From: Rhodobacter sp. NTK016B
GTDB taxonomy: Bacteria > Pseudomonadota > Alphaproteobacteria > Rhodobacterales > Rhodobacteraceae
DNA: 64,000 nt
Assembly (NCBI RefSeq): GCF_017303295.1
Contig: NZ_JAFKOK010000002.1
Location: 310,001 to 374,000, forward strand
Reading direction: 5' to 3'
Shown piece by piece: positions 58,811 to 64,000 of this stretch; the first letter of the stretch is position 1, and every line of letters begins with the position of its first letter. The notes beneath the pieces were generated by a model. That model saw only the letters and a program-made list of their open reading frames with translations, searched no databases and was not told where the DNA came from. Made by a program: the position numbers and the translations under genes.

Positions 58811-60184
58811 ATGGCGCCGAAATTCGGAACCTCGGGCCTGCGCGGGCTGGTCGTCGAGCTGACGCCCGACCTGATCGGCGCGCATGTCGCGGCCTTCCTG
58901 CGCGCCTGTCCGGTCGGGACGGGTCTGTTCGTGGGGCGCGATTTGCGCGACAGCTCGCCCCGCATCGCCGGCGACGTGATCGCGGCGGCGCGGGGGGCGG
59001 GCGTCGATGTCACCGATTGCGGCGCGGTGCCGACCCCGGCGCTGGCGCTGGCGGCGATGGGCGCAGGGGCGGCGGCGGTGATGGTCACCGGCAGCCACAT
59101 TCCCGCCGATCGCAACGGGCTGAAATTCTACACGCCTGGGGGAGAGATCACCAAGGCGCACGAGGCGGCGATCCTGGCCGCGCTGGATGCCACGGCTCCC
59201 ACTGGCCCCAAGGGCGCCTTGGCGCAGGCCGATCCCGGCCCGGCTTTCGTTGCGCGCTATGTCACTGCCTTGGGCGCGCAGGCGTTGGCGGGCAAGCGCG
59301 TCGGTGTGTGGTCGCACAGCGCCGTAGGCCGCGACCTGCTGATCGACACGCTGCAGTCGCTCGGCGCCGATGTCGTTGAGGTCGCGCGGTCCGATACCTT
59401 CATCCCGGTCGATACCGAAGCGGTCCCCGAGGCTGTGCGCGCCTTCCTGCGCGATACCGCCGCTGCGCAGGGACTGGATGCCATCGTCTCGACCGACGGC
59501 GATGGCGACCGCCCGCTGGTGACGGATGAAACCGGGCAGGTGGTGCCGGGTGACGTTTTGGGTCAGATCACCGCGCAATTGCTGGGCGCCGAGATTGCCG
59601 TGACGCCGGTTTCGTCGAATACCGGCATCGATACGCTGGGACTACGGGTGATCCGAACGAAGATCGGCTCGCCCTTTGTCATCGCCGGGATGGAGCGCGT
59701 GCCGGGCACCAAGGTTGTGGGCTATGAGGCAAATGGCGGCTTTCTGCTGGGCTTTGAGGCCAAAGTCCCCACTGGCCCCCTGCCCGCGCTGATGACCCGC
59801 GACAGCCATCTGCCGATCATCGCCCCGCTCGTCGCAGCCGGAGCCGGGCCGTTGAGTGCCCGCGTGGCGGCCGAGCCCGCACGCTTCACCGCCGCCGACA
59901 GGCTGCAAGAGGTTCCGACCGAAGCCTCGGCCGCGCTGGTGGCCGCGCTCAGCACCGATGCGGCGGCGCAGGCCGGGTTCCTTGCGGAATTCGGCGATGA
60001 AAGCCTTGCCGGGACCGATACGACCGACGGGCTGCGGCTGACGCTGGCCTCGGGCCGTATCGTGCATCTGCGCCCCTCGGGCAACGCGCCCGAACTGCGC
60101 TTCTATGCCGAGGCCGAAAGCCCCGACGCCGCACTGGCCCTGCTGGGCAAGGGGCTGGAAACCCTGCGCGCGCGACTGGGATAG
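58811..60184 (+). CDS. manB: Phosphomannomutase
   Basis: A 457-residue phosphohexomutase giving mannose-1-phosphate for ManC. The phosphoserine loop reads VMVTGSHIPADRNGLK with Ser95, a variant of TASHNP. The metal loop is STDGDGDRPLVTDE, the sugar loop is VGYEANGGFLLG, and the phosphate-binding end is LRPSGNAPELRFYAEAE. The ATG at 58811 is preferred over 58772, which lies inside manC. It is shorter in name than typical AlgC but within family range. Glucose-1-phosphate could be an extra product. Confidence 0.92.
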   Translation: MAPKFGTSGLRGLVVELTPDLIGAHVAAFLRACPVGTGLFVGRDLRDSSPRIAGDVIAAARGAGVDVTDCGAVPTPALALAAMGAGAAAVMVTGSHIPADRNGLKFYTPGGEITKAHEAAILAALDATAPTGPKGALAQADPGPAFVARYVTALGAQALAGKRVGVWSHSAVGRDLLIDTLQSLGADVVEVARSDTFIPVDTEAVPEAVRAFLRDTAAAQGLDAIVSTDGDGDRPLVTDETGQVVPGDVLGQITAQLLGAEIAVTPVSSNTGIDTLGLRVIRTKIGSPFVIAGMERVPGTKVVGYEANGGFLLGFEAKVPTGPLPALMTRDSHLPIIAPLVAAGAGPLSARVAAEPARFTAADRLQEVPTEASAALVAALSTDAAAQAGFLAEFGDESLAGTDTTDGLRLTLASGRIVHLRPSGNAPELRFYAEAESPDAALALLGKGLETLRARLG

Positions 60185-60290
60185 AGCCCCGCCCCGTTGC
60201 ACCGCGCCGGGGTTAACGCCCCGCCGCTGTCACCTCGCACCGTCTTAGCACTTGCCCGCCATTGTCCGGCCCCGACCAGGAGGCCCACCG

Positions 60291-61862
60291 ATGGACGAGA
60301 CATCCACCAACCTGACACTGCCCTATCTGCAGGCGTCTCAGGCACAAAAGCACGTCACCCATAATGCCGCGCTCGAGGCGCTGGACCTGATCGTCCAGCT
60401 TGTGCTGCAATCCTTTTCTCAGACCACGCCACCGCTTGCCCCCGATGACGGGCAGGTCTGGGCGGTGGGCAATGGTGCGGTCAATGACTGGGTCGGCCAT
60501 GACGGCGAACTTGCGGCGTGGTCGAATGGCGGCTGGCTGTTCATCACCCCGCGCCCCGGCTGGCGCGGCGCGATGGGCAGCGAGGTGCGGGTCTGGAACG
60601 GAACAGCTTGGATCGCGTCCGGCCTGCCCGACTTGCAGAACCTGCCGGGCCTTGGCGTCAATACGAGTTACGACGCGACCAACAAGCTGTCGGTGAAGGC
60701 CGAGGCGACATTGCTCGACAATGCGGGCAGCGACCACCAGCTGAAGCTGAACAAGGATGCCAGCGGCGACACCGCGTCGCTCATGTTCCAGACCGGCTAT
60801 TCCGGCCGGGCCGAGATGGGCACGACGGGGGACGACGACTTCGCCATCAAGGTCTCGCCCGATGGCAGCGGCTGGACCACCGCGCTGGGGATCGATGCCG
60901 CGACCGGTGCGGCCACGATAGGCCAGCTCTCTCTGGACGCGCCGCTGCCGCCGTCGTCCGGTGGCACCGGGACGGCCAATCCGGCGGGCGCAACGCTGGC
61001 GCGCTCGGGCGCCCATGCGCTGACGCTGACCACCTCAGCGCCCAGCGCGCTGACCCTGCCGACCACCGGCACGCTGGCCACGCTGGCGGGGACCGAGACA
61101 CTGACCAACAAGACCCTTGCCGCGCCTGCGCTCACCGGTCTTGCCAGCGGCAGCGCGATCACCCAAAGCGCCACCGACGCCACCCCCGGACGGCTGTTGA
61201 AGGTCGGCGACACACGCATTTCAGCAGGCAGCGGAACCACCGAGAACACCGATCTCGACGCGATCGAGGGGCTGGGTTTCTGGGCCTTCGGGGGCGCGAC
61301 GGCCAATACCCCCGGCTTTCTCGGCGGCGCGGGCGCGCTGCTCGCGTTCCAGCGCAGCAGCACCCGGCGCGCACAGATCGCGTCGAATGGCGGGTTGGGT
61401 AATCGCTGGGGCGTGCGGTCGCAGAACGACAGCGGCGTCTGGCATCCCTGGGCGCAGCTGGTGCATTCGCACAATCTGGTGGGTCCGGTCGGCCAGTCGG
61501 CGGGCGTTCCCACCGGCGCGGTTATCGAGCGCGGCGCGAACACGAATGGCAGCTATGTCCGGCTGGCCGACGGCACACAGATCTGCTGGCACGCCATCGA
61601 TGATACGGCGACCGCCTGGAGCACTGCCCAAGGCGCCCTGTTTCGCCGCGCCTCGGCTGCGACATGGACCTATGCCGCAGTCTTTTCCGCCCCGCCCTGC
61701 GTCACAGCCACCGCGCATATCGGCAATGACTGGATCACCGGCTGCCGCCCGCGCGGCCTGCCCGACAACAATGCTGTACTGTTGATGCCGTGGTCGTCCT
61801 CGGCCGCCGGCGCGACCACCGGCAAAACGATTTTCGCCTGCGCAATCGGTCGCTGGTTCTGA
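60291..61862 (+). CDS. DUF2793 tail-fibre-like protein
   Basis: A 523-residue protein behind a strong AGGAGG. The N-terminal DUF2793 domain is clear: LTLPYLQASQAQKHVTHNAA, LEALDLIVQLVLQS, PGWRGAMGSEVRVWNGTAWI. The middle has the tail-fibre repeat LPTTGTLATLAGTETLTNKT and LSLDAPLPPSSGGTGTANPA. The C-terminal part looks like a receptor-binding head (NRWGVRSQNDSGVWHPWAQL). Such proteins occur in phages and in gene transfer agents of this bacterial group. No capsid, portal or terminase gene is near. It lies 106 bp after manB with two small genes behind it. Confidence 0.85.
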   Translation: MDETSTNLTLPYLQASQAQKHVTHNAALEALDLIVQLVLQSFSQTTPPLAPDDGQVWAVGNGAVNDWVGHDGELAAWSNGGWLFITPRPGWRGAMGSEVRVWNGTAWIASGLPDLQNLPGLGVNTSYDATNKLSVKAEATLLDNAGSDHQLKLNKDASGDTASLMFQTGYSGRAEMGTTGDDDFAIKVSPDGSGWTTALGIDAATGAATIGQLSLDAPLPPSSGGTGTANPAGATLARSGAHALTLTTSAPSALTLPTTGTLATLAGTETLTNKTLAAPALTGLASGSAITQSATDATPGRLLKVGDTRISAGSGTTENTDLDAIEGLGFWAFGGATANTPGFLGGAGALLAFQRSSTRRAQIASNGGLGNRWGVRSQNDSGVWHPWAQLVHSHNLVGPVGQSAGVPTGAVIERGANTNGSYVRLADGTQICWHAIDDTATAWSTAQGALFRRASAATWTYAAVFSAPPCVTATAHIGNDWITGCRPRGLPDNNAVLLMPWSSSAAGATTGKTIFACAIGRWF

Positions 61863-61873
61863 CGAGGTTTCCC

Positions 61874-62197
61874 ATGCAACTGACACTTTCCCCCATTCGC
61901 GGCCTGCCCGGCAGCGCGGCGACGACGATTTCGGTCGATGGCGACACCCTGATCGTCGATGGCCAGAGCTATAACCTGTCCCCGGTGCCCGAGGGCGGCG
62001 AGGCGATTGCCGAAGGCACGGATCACCCGTTCATCGCGCCGATCACACGCACCGCCGGCGAGATTCACGCGGCGCTGCGCGTCACGCTCGACGACAGCGC
62101 GGCGCCCCTGCAACCCGACAGCCCGTGGCTGGTCAGCGCAAGCGGGGGCCCGGTTTCCATTCCTGCCAGCCGTCAGAACAGTGAGGCCCCGCAATGA
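61874..62197 (+). CDS. Hypothetical small protein, companion of the tail-fibre-like gene
   Basis: A 107-residue protein I do not recognise. It starts MQLTLSPIRGLPGSAATTIS and looks beta-rich (VDGDTLIVDGQSYNLSPVP). The start at 61874 has GAGG upstream, eleven bases after the tail-fibre stop, and the end overlaps the next start (ATGA). This tight coupling suggests a chaperone or adaptor for the fibre protein. No homology is claimed. Confidence 0.7.
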   Translation: MQLTLSPIRGLPGSAATTISVDGDTLIVDGQSYNLSPVPEGGEAIAEGTDHPFIAPITRTAGEIHAALRVTLDDSAAPLQPDSPWLVSASGGPVSIPASRQNSEAPQ

Positions 62198-62514
62198 CCT
62201 TCCAGCTTCAGATTCGCACCGCGCAAGAGATCGCCGAGACGGCAAGCGCCGCGCATCGTGCGCGGATCGTCGCCCTTGTCGACGATCATATCGAGGCCCG
62301 CGCGCGCAGCCTTGGCTACAACAACGCCGTCAGTTGCGTGAGCTACCGCAATTCGATGGTGCAAAGCTGGGTGGACGAGGCCGAGACCTTCAGCGCGTGG
62401 CGCGACTCGGTCTGGCAGACGCTGATCGCCTTGTGTGAGGCTGCGGGCGACACCGACACCCCTCTGCCCGACGCCGAAACCGTGATCGCCTCCCTGCCCG
62501 CTTGGCCGGATTGA
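62194..62514 (+). CDS. Hypothetical small protein, possibly tail-associated
   Basis: A 106-residue, probably helical protein (TAQEIAETASAAHRARIVAL; NSMVQSWVDEAETFSAWRDS, VWQTLIALCEA). Similar short helical proteins follow tail-fibre genes in phages and help assembly, but I cannot claim a family. It overlaps the previous gene by four bases and ends the three-gene unit. Confidence 0.7.
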   Translation: MTFQLQIRTAQEIAETASAAHRARIVALVDDHIEARARSLGYNNAVSCVSYRNSMVQSWVDEAETFSAWRDSVWQTLIALCEAAGDTDTPLPDAETVIASLPAWPD

Positions 62515-62665
62515 GGGCACGCAAAACGGCGGGCGTCCAGAGAGCCGCCCGGTTCACGCGATAGCGGTTTGCCACGCTCGACAAACCCGAAAGCCGCACC
62601 ATAAGATAGGCGAGTCGTGTATTCAGGGCCCTGTGTTCCGGTCCGTTACCCATAATAGGCAGCTT

Positions 62666-63226
62666 GTGACCAATCCGATTGAACTGACCGCCTCTGCGCT
62701 TATCCACCATCTTCGTTTCGAACATCTTCCTTCGGTCGAACGCGGCAAGCTGACGCTGCGCGACGGGGCCTATTTCAGCTGGGATGCCGATCAGGGCGAT
62801 GTCACGCTGCGCGTCCGGCCTGAACTGGGAAACCTTTTCAAACTCGATGCCAAGGTGGGCGGCAAACCGCGCTGGATGAACTTCAACCTCTCGCTCGGCG
62901 CGGGTCAGGTTCCCGCAGGCTCGACGCTGGGTCTGGTGTTCGAACTGAACGGCTGTGACGGTCAGGAACTTCCGGTCTTCATCCGTGCGCTCAAGGACGG
63001 TGAACTGGTCGATACGCCGCTGAACACCCCGCTGAAAGGCTCTGCCGAGCTCTGCCAGCGCACGCTGATCGTACCGGTCGGCGACGGCGATCCGCTGGCG
63101 GAACCGTCGAGCTTTCTGACGCTGGTGGTGCAGCTTCCGCGCAAGGACTTCACGCTGGAACTTCGCAACCTGACGCTGTTCGTGCTCGAACCCGACAGCG
63201 CCAAGGCGCTCGCACTCGCCGGCTGA
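62666..63226 (+). CDS. Hypothetical protein
   Basis: A 186-residue protein from the GTG at 62666 (AGG upstream); a GTG at 62633 would add 11 residues and is also possible. No signal peptide or membrane segment. It seems beta-rich with regular strands (KLTLRDGAYFSWDADQGDVT, RWMNFNLSLGAGQVPAGSTL, FTLELRNLTLFVLEPDS), perhaps a carbohydrate-binding-like sandwich, but I do not recognise the family. It is followed by a strong terminator and so is probably transcribed alone. Confidence 0.7.
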   Translation: MTNPIELTASALIHHLRFEHLPSVERGKLTLRDGAYFSWDADQGDVTLRVRPELGNLFKLDAKVGGKPRWMNFNLSLGAGQVPAGSTLGLVFELNGCDGQELPVFIRALKDGELVDTPLNTPLKGSAELCQRTLIVPVGDGDPLAEPSSFLTLVVQLPRKDFTLELRNLTLFVLEPDSAKALALAG

Positions 63227-63253
63227 CGCCACCGTTTCAGTGCGCCCCTCAAT

Positions 63254-63284
63254 GGCCATGCCGCTCCCTGCGGCGTGGCCTTTT
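63254..63284 (+). terminator. Intrinsic terminator
   Basis: An 11-bp stem (GGCCATGCCGC/GCGGCGTGGCC, one wobble) around TCCCT is followed by TTTT and then GCGTTT. It lies 27 bp after the hypothetical gene's stop. Confidence 0.85.
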
Positions 63285-63455
63285 GCGTTTCTCTGCCTTG
63301 CCGTCTTCGCGCGCCCCGACATGGCCCGCAATCTTTCGTTGACACAACAGCAGACTCGCTTTAGCATTTTTGAACGAGTTGTTCATTATTGAACAAAGCA
63401 GAATTCGGCGGGAAACAGCGTCTCGCCAACGGCTGGGAAAGGGCAGTTCGGCGCC

Positions 63456-64000
63456 ATGGTTCGGCAAGAACGGAATGCAGGGATCGAATGGATCGGCCGC
63501 GATGGCCGGGACCCGACACGGGACCCGGCCATCGTCTTCCTGCATGGTATCGGCTCGAACGCGGCGTCGTTTCGCGACCTGCTGGACCTGATCCCCGAAG
63601 GCCCGCGCCTGATCGCGTGGAACGCGCCGGGCTATGGCGGCTCGGACAGGTTGACCAAGGACCGACCGACCGACTGCGACTATGCCGACGCGCTGGCGCG
63701 CTTTCTCGATGCGCTGGATTGCCAGCGGGTGATCGTGCTTGGCCATTCGCTGGGCACGCTGATGGGCAGCGCCTATGCTCGCGCCCATCCCGACCGGGTG
63801 CAGCACCTGATCCTTGCCGCCAGCGCCTGTGGCTATGCCGTCGCGCCCGGCGCCGAGCTGCCGCCCAAGGTTGCGGCGCGGATCACCGATCTCAAGGCTC
63901 TCGGCCCGGCGGAATTCGCCCGCACCCGCGCGCCGCGCCTGATCTTCGACCCCGCGGCCAATCCCGCGATTGTCGCCCGCGTCGAAGCGGGCATGGCGCG
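63456..64000 (+). CDS. Alpha/beta hydrolase (N-terminal part)
   Basis: The first 181 codons of an alpha/beta-fold hydrolase, cut by the window end. The oxyanion segment is IVFLHGIGSNAASFRDLLDL, the next is AWNAPGYGGSD, and the nucleophile elbow is VIVLGHSLGTLMGSAYARAH with the Ser of GHSLG. The catalytic Asp and His lie beyond the window. There is no signal peptide. Upstream is a terminator, so it has its own promoter. The substrate is unknown; acyl-ester or aromatic ring-cleavage product hydrolases are similar. Confidence 0.88.
   Translation, partial: MVRQERNAGIEWIGRDGRDPTRDPAIVFLHGIGSNAASFRDLLDLIPEGPRLIAWNAPGYGGSDRLTKDRPTDCDYADALARFLDALDCQRVIVLGHSLGTLMGSAYARAHPDRVQHLILAASACGYAVAPGAELPPKVAARITDLKALGPAEFARTRAPRLIFDPAANPAIVARVEAGMA

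Noticed and set aside
1-64000. CRISPR arrays, tRNA/rRNA genes, insertion sequences
   Set aside because: I saw no regularly spaced repeats, tRNA-like cloverleaf with CCA context, rRNA segments or transposase motifs.

Overview
High-GC, densely packed DNA with alphaproteobacterial features: many ATGA and GTGA stop/start overlaps, GTG and TTG starts behind good Shine-Dalgarno sequences, long meaningless antisense ORFs, and families typical of the Rhodobacterales/Roseobacter-Paracoccus group (N-methylglutamate pathway, DUF2793 tail-like protein, long IorA/IorB pair). This taxonomic placement is an inference from gene content. I saw no rRNA, tRNA, CRISPR array or insertion sequence.

Region 1 (1-13.8 kb) is a catabolic neighbourhood of unknown substrate. 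It holds a Tat-exported family-5 solute-binding protein cut by the window edge, two phytoene-desaturase-like FAD oxidoreductases, a metal-dependent cyclase/hydrolase, a MarR regulator, an exported VOC protein and a two-gene indolepyruvate-type oxidoreductase. An IclR regulator then faces a four-gene operon. In that operon a Rieske oxygenase is split: a small Rieske protein carries the cluster ligands, and a catalytic subunit keeps the mononuclear iron site but has lost the Rieske ligands. A glutamine-synthetase-like ligase and an unrecognised 218-aa protein follow.

Region 2 (13.8-24.3 kb, minus strand) is a complete N-methylglutamate pathway for methylamine: mgsABC (N-methylglutamate synthase), gmaS (gamma-glutamylmethylamide synthetase) and mgdABCD (dehydrogenase built like heterotetrameric sarcosine oxidase), preceded by an XRE-cupin regulator. 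A strong terminator separates gmaS from mgdABCD, so the pathway is probably at least two transcription units. Region 3 (24.6-30 kb) has an ABC importer whose ATPase gene converges on the permease gene, an AraC regulator, and a small lipoprotein gene preceded by two 15-bp direct repeats 21 bp apart.

Region 4 (30.3-60.2 kb) is a surface-polysaccharide locus. It has Kdo synthesis genes (kdsA, kdsB, a kpsF-type isomerase), two sulfotransferases (one fused to a ~350-residue coiled coil), an epimerase, a methyltransferase, an iron/2-oxoglutarate-type oxygenase, several divergent glycosyltransferases including a tandem set, GSCFA and SGNH proteins, the dTDP-rhamnose genes in the order rmlC-B-D-A, and GDP-mannose genes (manC, manB). 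No flippase, polymerase or polysaccharide ABC exporter is in the window. Region 5 (60.3-64 kb) carries a DUF2793 tail-fibre-like protein with two small companions, a hypothetical gene ending at a strong terminator, and an alpha/beta hydrolase cut by the window end.
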